From assembly GCA_031409875.1 (NCBI GenBank), contig JANNYB010000025.1:1-12369 (forward strand): 12,369 bases of DNA, in the 5' to 3' direction. Within the stretch, counting starts at the first letter, position 1. Every line of letters starts with the position of its first letter. The notes below the pieces were generated by a model. That model saw only the letters and a program-made list of their open reading frames with translations. It did no database searches and had not been told where the DNA came from. The translations under genes and the position numbers were made by a program. Source of the stretch: CALMEH01 sp031409875. GTDB taxonomy: Bacteria > Acidobacteriota > Blastocatellia > Pyrinomonadales > Pyrinomonadaceae. Below, piece after piece: positions 1 to 6,523 of this stretch.

Positions 1-15
1 GAAATCCGCGCATTA

Positions 16-107
16 TTAGCTATTCGCTCTCAGCTATCAGTTATTCCGAAGATAAAAACTTACTTTTCGGAATAACTGATAACGAATAACTGAGAGCGAA
101 TAACTAA
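16..107. repeat. Inverted array of 7-base tandem repeats (palindrome)
   Basis: The right arm (66-107) carries five consecutive 7-base units from 70 to 104: GAATAAC, TGATAAC, GAATAAC, TGAGAGC, GAATAAC. The left arm (16-50), read on the opposite strand, carries four: GAATAAC, TGATAGC, TGAGAGC, GAATAGC. The two arms pair as a long hairpin around a central spacer at 51-65, with one extra heptamer looped out of the right arm. It has the same architecture as the arrays at 1968-2075, 3090-3164, 3515-3589 and 7966-8028, with a different unit. It has the opposite polarity to those four: here the pyrimidine-rich arm comes first on the + strand. It lies upstream of the + strand gene at 208; what lies to its left is outside the window. 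Confidence 0.85.
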
Positions 108-131
108 ATTGGCTCAAACTCTGACTTTGCA

Positions 132-209
132 ATAGCCCTACGGTATTAATTAGATGATTCCCCAATTTACCGATTTTCATAATTTTTGTGATAACATTAA
201 TAGGGCTAT
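132..209 (+). promoter_or_regulatory. Inverted repeat overlapping the start of the gene at 208
   Basis: The segment 196-209 (ATTAATAGGGCTAT) is complementary to ATAGCCCT at 132-139 and ATTAAT at 145-150, with about five unpaired bases in the left arm and a loop of about 45 bases. The right arm covers the only purine-rich stretch (AGGG, 203-206) before the ATG at 208, and the start codon itself. If the RNA folds this way, initiation would be occluded. The pairing is seen in the sequence; a regulatory role is inferred, and the long loop makes it weak. Confidence 0.3.
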
Positions 210-420
210 GAAAAACTATCGGGTAATTATTCATTTAACGAAAGCGGGCGAAACAGATATTAAAGAGGCTGAATTCGGCGGCAGAACGCCAGAAGAAAGT
301 CTTACTTATTTGATGGAAATAGCGTTTAATTTCGGGCGCGACCCCGAAGTTGAAAACTTCAGCATTATGAGCGTGGACGAAATTGAAGAATTCACCGCCG
401 CCGCGCCCGCACCTGCTTAA
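208..420 (+). CDS. Small hypothetical protein (70 aa)
   Basis: I do not recognise a family. The open frame extends back to an ATG at 154. I prefer the ATG at 208 because the 18 residues before it do not look like the start of a folded protein and AGGG precedes the second ATG, although only two bases separate them. The 70-residue product begins MKNYRVIIHLTKAGETD, suggesting a beta strand. It continues with an acidic, probably helical section containing a TPEESLTYLMEIAFNFGRD stretch and ends in an Ala/Pro-rich tail (AAAPAPA). It is acidic and has no signal peptide, membrane helix or cysteine, so it is probably cytoplasmic. It is the only + strand gene in the left 10 kb and converges with the membrane-protein gene ending at 576. 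The roughly 155 bases between them hold only small palindromes (426-433 and 439-451) and no convincing terminator. Confidence 0.55.
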   Translation: MKNYRVIIHLTKAGETDIKEAEFGGRTPEESLTYLMEIAFNFGRDPEVENFSIMSVDEIEEFTAAAPAPA

Positions 421-575
421 TAAAACGCCGGCGAATCCGTTAATTTTTAACTGTTTTCTGGCGGTTTAGAGTTTGTATTCAAGAAAAATAAGTTGCTCAT
501 CTAACGGCGACTCTCTAATTTTATAGCGTCTGCGCTGCTCTACAAGACTTCTCGCATTGGCGATTCGGCGGAAGT

Positions 576-1268
576 TTATGTGGTAAGTTTATTGAAGATT
601 TTTTGTGAAAGACGCGAACCTGTGTGTGAACAAAAACAAGCGAACGAAATTGTTACCAGCAGTGCGAAAATAGATAGTAATAAATATGGAATCATACGGG
701 AAGAAAAATTTCTTTCACTGTCAATTATGTAATCTAACCACCCATAAGTATATTTAATGAAATGAGGAATAATTATAACCAATCCCCATATCCATTTAAC
801 TTCCGGTTTAATGAACCCGAAAATAAGTCCGAGTATTCCGTAAATCAAAAGATTAGTTAATGTTTCAACTAATAAGATTTTTTCTACAATATTTCCGGAA
901 TTGGAATTGCGTAGGTTAAAAATATTTATAAATATATCGTTAAGTGCAGTATCTAAAGGATTTAAGGCAAAATAGAGAATTATGCTAAAAGCTAAACCGA
1001 TAAGATAAACAGTCGTTTGAACAGGTTGAATTTTCTTTTGTTCAGTAATATGTGAGGCAGCAACAATGGTCGGAACTTCATTAAAATCACTGATGACAGG
1101 CGGAATTTCGCGGGCAACAACGGTCGGAATTTCAACGGCGTTTAGAATAAATGTCGGCGCATTGGTTTCTTGAGGATTATATGGAGCTGAAAGTAATGCG
1201 CCGTCTTCCAAACAAAAAGAAAGCGTTTCATCGGAATATGTTCGCTTGCATTGCGGACAGTTTTTCAT
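576..1268 (-). CDS. Zinc-ribbon-type N-terminus, four-helix membrane protein (230 aa)
   Basis: No specific function recognised. Residues 1-27 form a zinc-ribbon-like module: C4-P-Q-C7, then RTYSDETLSFC with C19, followed by LEDGALLS. A standard ribbon would have a fourth Cys near position 22, but here it is Asp22, so three cysteines plus an acidic residue may hold the metal or the site may be degenerate. A polar linker follows, with a repeated phrase (IPTVVA at 48-52 and VPTIVA at 66-70). There are then about four hydrophobic segments (approximately 84-102, 131-152, 158-172, 192-212) and a short basic C-terminus. The module should therefore face the cytoplasm, tethered to the inner membrane. 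The ATG at 1268 is chosen because CPxC at residues 4-7 fits a complete domain. It is last in the - strand gene series, 103 bases after cobO, with a hairpin (1300-1337) between them. No clear ribosome-binding site is visible. Confidence 0.7.
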   Translation of the reverse strand: MKNCPQCKRTYSDETLSFCLEDGALLSAPYNPQETNAPTFILNAVEIPTVVAREIPPVISDFNEVPTIVAASHITEQKKIQPVQTTVYLIGLAFSIILYFALNPLDTALNDIFINIFNLRNSNSGNIVEKILLVETLTNLLIYGILGLIFGFIKPEVKWIWGLVIIIPHFIKYTYGWLDYIIDSERNFSSRMIPYLLLSIFALLVTISFACFCSHTGSRLSQKIFNKLTT

Positions 1269-1299
1269 TCTGACATCTTAGTTTATCCCTTTACGATTG

Positions 1300-1337
1300 G
1301 CAATTTGCTTAATACTTTTCGGTATTAAGCAAATTGC
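1300..1337. other. Perfect 16-bp intergenic hairpin
   Basis: GCAATTTGCTTAATAC (1300-1315) is exactly complementary to 1322-1337, with a six-base loop (TTTTCG). It sits between the cobO stop and the next gene's start. Neither side carries a run of T, so it is not a standard intrinsic terminator. It could be an mRNA-processing or stability element, or an eroded relative of the repeat palindromes elsewhere in this window. The stem itself is not a tandem repeat. Confidence 0.6.
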
Positions 1338-1371
1338 TGAATTATTATCTTTTGGCATTTAACACTTTTAA

Positions 1372-1953
1372 CTAAAACTCAATTCCCTGTTGCGCGTAAA
1401 TTCCGGCGTTGAACGGATGTTTGATTTCGGTCATTTCGGTAACGAGATCAGCCATTTCAATCAATTCGGCGGGCGCGTTTCTGCCTGTCAGAACGATGTG
1501 CAGATGCGGTTGTTTTTCGCGGACGCTTTTGATTTCTTCGAGAACTTTTTGCAAATCTAAAAATTTATAATCGAGAACATAGACGAGTTCGTCAAAAACG
1601 AGTAAATCGTATTCTTCCGAACGCATTTTTTCGACGCATAACGCCCAAGTTTCTTCGCTGGTTTTGATGTCTTGCGCCGGATCGTTCGTGTCCCAAGTAA
1701 AACCGTCGCCCATTGTGTGAACTTCGATGCCGAGTAAATCAGCCGATTCGTGTTCGCCGTAGCGGTCGGTTTTTGATTTCATAAACTGAATCAAAACACA
1801 ATTCATTCCGCGCCCCGCCGCACGCATCAGCAAACCTAACGCGCAAGTCGTTTTGCCTTTGCCGTTGCCCGTGTTGACCATCAACAAGCCTTTCGTGTTT
1901 TCCTTATAACCTTCGCGCCGCCATTTGTAACGCTTTTCAGTTGTTTGTTTCAT
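1372..1953 (-). CDS. cobO: Cob(I)yrinic acid a,c-diamide adenosyltransferase
   Basis: CobO/BtuR/CobA-type corrinoid adenosyltransferase. It transfers the 5'-deoxyadenosyl group of ATP to the cobalt of a reduced corrinoid, in the cytoplasm, for coenzyme B12 synthesis or salvage. The 193 residues match the family's usual length. Visible motifs are the characteristic P-loop GNGKGKTT (29-36), a Walker-B-like FDE (120-122, in LLVFDELVYVLDY), TGRNAP (156-161), and the family-typical C-terminus HPFNAGIYAQQGIEF (179-193). The N-terminal KRYKWRREGYKENTKGLLMV is also typical. The ATG at 1953 gives the expected length; no Shine-Dalgarno is visible, and the mRNA before the ATG is U- and A-rich. It follows the nrnA-like gene on the same strand after a 126-base spacer almost filled by an octamer palindrome. 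Other cobalamin genes are not in the window, so whether this is synthesis or salvage cannot be said. Confidence 0.93.
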   Translation of the reverse strand: MKQTTEKRYKWRREGYKENTKGLLMVNTGNGKGKTTCALGLLMRAAGRGMNCVLIQFMKSKTDRYGEHESADLLGIEVHTMGDGFTWDTNDPAQDIKTSEETWALCVEKMRSEEYDLLVFDELVYVLDYKFLDLQKVLEEIKSVREKQPHLHIVLTGRNAPAELIEMADLVTEMTEIKHPFNAGIYAQQGIEF

Positions 1954-1967
1954 TTGTGTTAAAAAAA

Positions 1968-2075
1968 GAAAGTGAGAAAGCGAGAAAGTGAGAAAATGAG
2001 GTTCAGAATCTCACCTTCTCGCTTTCTCACTTTCTCGCTTTCTCACCTTCTCGCTATCTCACTTTCTCACTTTCT
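1968..2075. repeat. Inverted array of 8-base tandem repeats between nrnA and cobO
   Basis: The left arm has four units on the + strand (GAAAGTGA, GAAAGCGA, GAAAGTGA, GAAAATGA; 1968-1999). After a nine-base spacer the right arm has eight units of the complementary type (TCTCRCYT family; 2009-2072) plus TCT. The arms are asymmetric, four units against eight, so several registers can pair. The best exact match is about 22 bases, beginning at 2025. The array fills nearly all of the spacer: the nrnA stop codon is at 2080-2082 and the cobO ATG at 1951-1953. It is purine-rich first in the direction of transcription. The unit is 8 bases here, against 7 at the other loci. Confidence 0.9.
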
Positions 2076-2079
2076 AAAA

Positions 2080-3081
2080 TCAAGCCAGACTTAATTCGAG
2101 TTCTTCAATTCTTCCGACAACGCCGTTTTTTGCACATTCGACGGCTGTGGTCAATTCATCCAAGATTGCGATTTCAAGCAAATTCCAATCGCCTTCAACG
2201 CGGCAACCGGCAGCGTTTTTGTGTCCGCCGCCGCCGAATTTTTCGGCAACGCGGGCGACATTGATATTTCCTTTTGAACGCAAACTGCAACGATATGTGT
2301 CGGGCGCAGTTTCGCGCATATAAAGCACGGCTTCGACCTCGCGGGCGGCAAGCGGAATATTGACAAATCCGTTATTATCACCTTCGACGGCGCGGGCAAT
2401 GTCTTTCATTTCAATAGTTTGCCGCATCGAAGCGATATTTCCTTTCGTGTTGCGTTTCACCGTATTGAGAACTTGCCGCATCAATTCGATGCGCGACCAA
2501 GGATAACTGTTATAAACGGCTTCAGAAATTTGCGCCGGTTTTACGCCGACTTTGACGAGTTCCGAAGCGACTTTCAAAGTTCTGTCCGTCGTGTTCGGAA
2601 AGTGAAACGAACCCGTATCAGTAACCAGAGCCATATAAACACATTCGGCGATTTCCTTTGAAATGCGTCCGCCGATAGCTTTGCAAAGGTTATAAATCAT
2701 TTCACCGACTGCCGAAGCCGTCGCGTCAATCCAGTTAATTGTGCCGAAATGTTCGCTCGTGGCGTGATGGTCAATGTTGACCGTGAATTGATTTTCGAGA
2801 TTTATGATGCCGGGACGCACGATGTCGGAACATTCGATCACGAAAACCGCATCATATTCGCGGTCAATTTCCGCGACGATGCGAATCTCGTTTGCGCCCG
2901 GAAGTTCGTTATAAGAAACCGGAATTTCATCGCGCAAAATAACTTCCGCCTGCTTGCCCAAAGAACGTAAAAGCCACCACAAACCTAAAGATGAGCCAAC
3001 TCCGTCGCCGTCCGGTCTGACGTGCGTCGTGATGGCAAAATTACGATTATTTTCAATTAACTCAACTACTTGACTTAACAT
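2080..3081 (-). CDS. nrnA: NrnA-like DHH/DHHA1 phosphoesterase (nanoRNase / pAp phosphatase)
   Basis: Bifunctional oligoribonuclease/pAp-phosphatase family: hydrolyses 2-5-nt RNA fragments and 3'-phosphoadenosine 5'-phosphate with Mn2+ in the cytoplasm. Residues of the 333-aa product show motif I THVRPDGDGVGS (19-30; H20, D24, D26), the DHH motif (104-106, NIDHHATS), TDTGSF (154-159), and the DHHA1 substrate-binding GGGGHKNAAG (283-292). Motif II, normally an Asp, reads VIECSD, with Glu83 in the expected place. The frame extends upstream to a GTG at 3135, but those 18 extra residues (a TYHLPLTTYH-type stretch) are encoded by the repeat palindrome. The ATG at 3081 (MLSQVVELIE) is therefore the likely start. 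It follows rbfA in the canonical order. The upstream mRNA has only a weak AAAG, and the last codons run up to the octamer array. Confidence 0.88.
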   Translation of the reverse strand: MLSQVVELIENNRNFAITTHVRPDGDGVGSSLGLWWLLRSLGKQAEVILRDEIPVSYNELPGANEIRIVAEIDREYDAVFVIECSDIVRPGIINLENQFTVNIDHHATSEHFGTINWIDATASAVGEMIYNLCKAIGGRISKEIAECVYMALVTDTGSFHFPNTTDRTLKVASELVKVGVKPAQISEAVYNSYPWSRIELMRQVLNTVKRNTKGNIASMRQTIEMKDIARAVEGDNNGFVNIPLAAREVEAVLYMRETAPDTYRCSLRSKGNINVARVAEKFGGGGHKNAAGCRVEGDWNLLEIAILDELTTAVECAKNGVVGRIEELELSLA

Positions 3082-3089
3082 CTTTGATG

Positions 3090-3164
3090 AGTGGTAAGTG
3101 GTAAGTGGTAAGTGGTAAGTTTTGAAATAATTCACTTACCACTTACCACTTACCACTTACCACT
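3090..3164. repeat. Perfect 31-bp palindrome of four GTGGTAA heptamers between rbfA and nrnA
   Basis: Positions 3091-3118 are four exact GTGGTAA units. Positions 3134-3161 are four exact ACTTACC units, giving arms 3090-3120 and 3134-3164 that are perfectly complementary over 31 bp around a 13-base loop (3121-3133). The rbfA stop codon TAG (3163-3165) is partly inside the repeat, and the nrnA ATG (3079-3081) lies eight bases from its other edge. There is no T-run after the stem. In the transcript it should form an exceptionally stable hairpin and a plausible double-strand ribonuclease target (inference). Confidence 0.95.
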
Positions 3165-3510
3165 ATAACTCCTCTTTTTCAGTCAAATCGCCCAAAAGCG
3201 ATTCAACCTTGACGGCGTTTTCTTCCACCGTATCGCGCACGAAATTAAGATGCGGCGCGTGATTCAAATCCAAATTAAACGCAACTTGTTGGCGAACATA
3301 AGCCGCCGCGTGTTGCAATGCCCGAAGCGCGTTTTTAATCAGTTTTTCATTGCCTTCGACGATGACAAAAACCTTCGCCTCGCGTGAGCCTTCCGATACA
3401 ATTACATCCGTAACCGTTACGCCCTGCAAATTCGGGTCGTCGAGTTCATACCCGACAATTTCAGTTATCTGTTCGCGCAAACTCTGCGCTAATCTTTCAG
3501 GTCTTCGCAT
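3163..3510 (-). CDS. rbfA: Ribosome-binding factor A
   Basis: RbfA binds the 30S precursor near helix 1 of 16S rRNA and assists late 5'-end maturation and cold adaptation. The 115-residue length fits the family. The N-terminus MRRPERLAQSLREQITEIVGYELDDPNLQGVTVT is the conserved helix leading to the DPxLxxVTVT strand (DDPNLQGVTVT, residues 24-34). SREAKVFVIVEG (42-53) is the central strand. AAAYVRQQVAFNLDLNHAPHLNFVRD (about 68-93) matches the family's helix and RxxPxLxFxxD-type signature. It is a single KH-like domain. It follows infB after a 79-base spacer almost wholly occupied by a heptamer palindrome, so the mRNA just before its ATG is CCCTUAUGU with no Shine-Dalgarno. The stop codon TAG overlaps the next palindrome. 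Confidence 0.93.
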   Translation of the reverse strand: MRRPERLAQSLREQITEIVGYELDDPNLQGVTVTDVIVSEGSREAKVFVIVEGNEKLIKNALRALQHAAAYVRQQVAFNLDLNHAPHLNFVRDTVEENAVKVESLLGDLTEKEEL

Positions 3511-3514
3511 ACAT

Positions 3515-3589
3515 AAGGGATGAGGGATAAGGGATAAGGGATGAATCGGAATGATTTATTCATCCCTCATCCCTCATCCCTTATCCCTT
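3515..3589. repeat. Heptamer palindrome (AAGGGAT/GAGGGAT units) between infB and rbfA
   Basis: The left arm (3515-3546) is AAGGGAT, GAGGGAT, AAGGGAT, AAGGGAT, GAAT. The right arm (3558-3589) is the inverted set, with ATCCCTC and ATCCCTT units. The 32-base arms pair with three mismatches, all at the first base of a unit, around an 11-base loop (3547-3557). The array touches the infB stop codon (3590-3592) and ends four bases from the rbfA ATG (3508-3510). The stem is not followed by a T-run typical of a terminator. Confidence 0.93.
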
Positions 3590-6463
3590 TTAAAGCTCCG
3601 TAGCGGCAATTCTTTCAATCACAAAGCATTCGATTTCGTCATTAACCTTGATGTCGTTGAAATTGACTAAACTGATGCCGCATTCAAAGCCTTGACGCAC
3701 TTCGCTGGTGTCTTCCTTAAATCGTTTGAGCGAGGCAATATCACCTTCCCAACTCACTACGCCGTCGCGGATAAGTCTGGCTTTTGCTTGACGTTTCATA
3801 ATGCCGTCGGTTACGCGGCAACCCGCAATTGCACCGACTTTCGACACTTTGAAAACTTCTTGCACTTGCGCTTTGCCCAAGATATTTTCTTTTTCAATCG
3901 CGTCGAGCATTCCGATCATCGCGGCTTTAATTTCTTCTTCGACCTTGTAAATGATTGAATGCAAACGTATGTCAACATCTTCCTGTTTGGCAACATCAGC
4001 CGCACGCGCTTCGGGGCGAACATTGAAACCGATGATCACAACCGCTGTTTGCGTATTGTCGGCTTGCGTCGCTGAAGCAAGAAGCACATCGGATTCGGCA
4101 ATTGCGCCGACACCTGCGCGAATAACGCGAACTTTGACTTTTTCCGTCGAAAGTTTTTCGAGCGTCGCACGAAGAACCTCAACCGAACCTTGAACGTCGC
4201 ATTTGAGGACGACGAGAAGTTCTTTAACTTCCGCTTGTCCGAGCGATTCGATACCGCGTTTCGTCGTTTTGAGCATCGCCGCCTGACGCGCTTTCATCTG
4301 CCGTTGTCCGGCGATTGAAACCGATTGCTCGATATTTGCAACAACTTGAAACGCATCGCCCGCGCCCGGAACGCCTTGCAATCCCAAAACTTCGACCGGA
4401 GTTGCCGGCGGTGCTTCCAAAACAATCTCGCCGCGATCAGAAAACATCGCACGAACTTTGCCGTGAACTTGTCCGACGATAAACGGATCGCCGACTTTTA
4501 AAGTTCCCTGCTGAACCAAAACCGTGGCGACAGAACCGCGTCCTTTATCTAATTTCGCTTCTAAAACAACGCCGGAAGCGCGTCTTGTCGGACTCGCTTT
4601 CAATTCCATAATGTCGGCTTGAAGCAAAACGGTTTCGAGCAAAGTGTCGAGATTATCGCGTTTTTTCGCTGAAACCGCGACCATTTCGACATCGCCGCCC
4701 CAATCGAGCGGTTGCAAACCTAATACAGCCAAACCTTGTTTAACTTTATCGGGATTTGCGTCCGGCTTGTCAATTTTATTGATTGCGACGATAATCGGAA
4801 CGCCCGCCGCTTTTGAATGTTCGACCGCTTCGACGGTTTGCGGCATCACGCCGTCGTCCGCCGCCACGACCAAAATCACAATATCCGTCGCTTTTGCACC
4901 ACGCGCCCGCATCATCGTAAAGGCTTCGTGTCCCGGTGTATCAAGGAAAACAACGCGGCGTTTTTCCGCCGGATTGTCGGGATTATTAACAAAAACCGAA
5001 TACGCGCCGATGTGTTGCGTAATTCCGCCGGCTTCGCCTTCAGCAACATTTGCGTGACGAATTGCATCGAGCAAAGAAGTTTTTCCGTGGTCAACGTGTC
5101 CCATAACCGTAATTACGGGCGGACGCTCTTCTTCCGTATCGTCGGAATCTGAAGCAATCAATTCTTCAAATTCCTGTTCGACAACCATTTCTTCGAAGGC
5201 TACGAAACTGACCTCATAACCGAAATTCGTGCCTAATTCTTTCGCCATTTTTTCGCCAATCGGCTGATTGAGCGTGGCAAAAATTCCTTTTTTAACAAGC
5301 AGTTGAACAATATCACGCGGCGCAACGCCCAAGGCTTCGGCGAAATCGCGCACGGTCGCGCCTTCGGTCAAACGCGCGGTTTTCAGATTGCCTGTTTTTG
5401 CGCCGCCGACTTGATCGAGAATCCGCTCTTCAATAGTTTTCGGACGCGGCACGGCAAATTCTTTTTCTTGGAATTTAGCGTTTCTGTCAACAAAAACTTT
5501 GCCGCCTTTTTTGCCTCCGCCGCGACCTTCGGGACGGCGTTGTTGATTCGGCGTATAAACAAGCTGCGGATTCGCGCTTTCACCCTGTGTTCCGCGTAAT
5601 TCGGGACGACGGTCGTTGCCGCCGCCGCGACGGTTATTTCGTTCGTTGGCGCGTTCGGTTTTTACTTTGGCTTTTTCTTCGGGGCGGAATTTTCCGGTTT
5701 TGGTCGGCGTATCGCTGACCATTCGTTCGCCGGGCTTCATTCCTTTTTCGAGCGCGTCCTTCGTTAAAGTAAGTTGTTTAACCTGTGTTCCCGTCGGTTT
5801 GAAAACTTTGGGGGTTAAAATTTTAACTTTATCAATAAATTTCGGCTTTTCAATTTTTGTTTCGACGACTTTAACAGTCTCGATTTTTTCTTCAACCTTT
5901 TGAATCGGTTTGATTTCTTCGATTTCTTCGATTTTTTCGATTACTTCGATTTCTTCAATTTCACCGATTTCGCCGATTTCTTCAATTTCACCGATTTCAC
6001 CGATTTCCTCAATTTCTTCAATCGGTTCAACCACTGCCGTTTCATCAAACACAATCTCAGGTTCGGGCTGTTTCAGCTCTAATTTCTTTGTTAAAAATTT
6101 AACTTTCGGCGTTTCCGTTCTCGGCTGTTCGACTCTGACAACAGGTGCGGAAGTTTGCGGTATGGCAAGTTCATTCGCCGCCGTGAATTCGGGCGCGTGA
6201 TTAATTTCGCCGATTTCAGTTTCGCTATGAGGCGAATCGTGTTCAGCATCTTTCTTTTTGATGACTTTGATTAATCTTTTCGGGGCGGGCGCGGTTTTGG
6301 GGACGTATTTCTCGCGGACTTTATCTGCAAGTTCTTTATTGACGGAATTTGACGGAACAGACACATCTGCGCCCTCGCGCCGCAAATCTTCGATGATTCG
6401 CTTCGTGTCTTGTCTTAGCTCGTTGGCTAAATCGTAAATCCGAACTTTCGCTGCTATGGGCAT
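3590..6463 (-). CDS. infB: Translation initiation factor IF-2
   Basis: GTPase that delivers initiator fMet-tRNA to the 30S subunit and promotes subunit joining. The 957-residue product begins with the IF2 N-terminal module (KVRIYDLANELRQDTKRIIEDLRREG, 6-31). A long low-complexity linker follows: a Glu-Ile/Gly-Ile run at about 147-185, and an Arg/Gly/Asn-rich stretch at 270-325. A second IF2_N module lies at about 365-410. The G domain shows G1 GHVDHGKT (455-462), G2 Thr482 in GGITQHIGA, G3 DTPG (508-511), G4 NKID (562-565) and G5 SAK (598-600). Domains II, III and C2 complete the protein, ending in IKVNDEIECFVIERIAATEL. It lies 60 bases after nusA in the canonical order. That spacer is AT-rich without repeat units and without a Shine-Dalgarno before the ATG at 6463. 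Confidence 0.97.
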   Translation of the reverse strand: MPIAAKVRIYDLANELRQDTKRIIEDLRREGADVSVPSNSVNKELADKVREKYVPKTAPAPKRLIKVIKKKDAEHDSPHSETEIGEINHAPEFTAANELAIPQTSAPVVRVEQPRTETPKVKFLTKKLELKQPEPEIVFDETAVVEPIEEIEEIGEIGEIEEIGEIGEIEEIEVIEKIEEIEEIKPIQKVEEKIETVKVVETKIEKPKFIDKVKILTPKVFKPTGTQVKQLTLTKDALEKGMKPGERMVSDTPTKTGKFRPEEKAKVKTERANERNNRRGGGNDRRPELRGTQGESANPQLVYTPNQQRRPEGRGGGKKGGKVFVDRNAKFQEKEFAVPRPKTIEERILDQVGGAKTGNLKTARLTEGATVRDFAEALGVAPRDIVQLLVKKGIFATLNQPIGEKMAKELGTNFGYEVSFVAFEEMVVEQEFEELIASDSDDTEEERPPVITVMGHVDHGKTSLLDAIRHANVAEGEAGGITQHIGAYSVFVNNPDNPAEKRRVVFLDTPGHEAFTMMRARGAKATDIVILVVAADDGVMPQTVEAVEHSKAAGVPIIVAINKIDKPDANPDKVKQGLAVLGLQPLDWGGDVEMVAVSAKKRDNLDTLLETVLLQADIMELKASPTRRASGVVLEAKLDKGRGSVATVLVQQGTLKVGDPFIVGQVHGKVRAMFSDRGEIVLEAPPATPVEVLGLQGVPGAGDAFQVVANIEQSVSIAGQRQMKARQAAMLKTTKRGIESLGQAEVKELLVVLKCDVQGSVEVLRATLEKLSTEKVKVRVIRAGVGAIAESDVLLASATQADNTQTAVVIIGFNVRPEARAADVAKQEDVDIRLHSIIYKVEEEIKAAMIGMLDAIEKENILGKAQVQEVFKVSKVGAIAGCRVTDGIMKRQAKARLIRDGVVSWEGDIASLKRFKEDTSEVRQGFECGISLVNFNDIKVNDEIECFVIERIAATEL
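5909..6025 (-). repeat. 9-base tandem repeat in infB encoding an EI(E/G) run
   Basis: About a dozen imperfect copies of a 9-base unit (TTCTTCGAT type on the + strand) encode alternating EEI and GEI triplets at residues about 147-185 of IF2, including a doubled EEIGEIGEI block. The period is a multiple of three, so copy changes keep the frame, unlike the intergenic 7- and 8-base arrays. It lies in the unstructured linker of IF2, which is known to vary greatly in length between bacteria. Confidence 0.85.
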
Positions 6464-6490
6464 ATTTATCGTTTAATAATCCAAACCGTC

Positions 6491-6519
6491 CAAAAATATT
6501 TAATTTTATATTATTTTTG
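6491..6519. other. Small AT-rich inverted repeat between nusA and infB
   Basis: CAAAAATA (6491-6498) is complementary to TATTTTTG (6512-6519) with a 13-base AT-rich loop. It is weak, has no T-run and no tandem units. It is noted because this is the one nusA-to-cobO junction that lacks a repeat palindrome. A function is not supported. Confidence 0.3.
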
Positions 6520-6523
6520 AACA

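Noticed and set aside
1300..1337. Terminator after cobO
   Set aside because: The 16-bp hairpin is perfect but has no T-run on either side, so it is listed only as a hairpin of unknown role.
3082..3135. GTG start at 3135 for the nrnA-like gene
   Set aside because: The added 18 residues are the translated heptamer palindrome and precede the family's natural N-terminus at 3081.
3090..3589. CRISPR array
   Set aside because: The repeats are 7-base contiguous units in inverted arms with no spacers; there is no 24-37-base direct repeat and no cas gene.
4644..5152. + strand open frames opposite the IF2 G domain
   Set aside because: They lie antisense to highly conserved G motifs and resemble no protein family.
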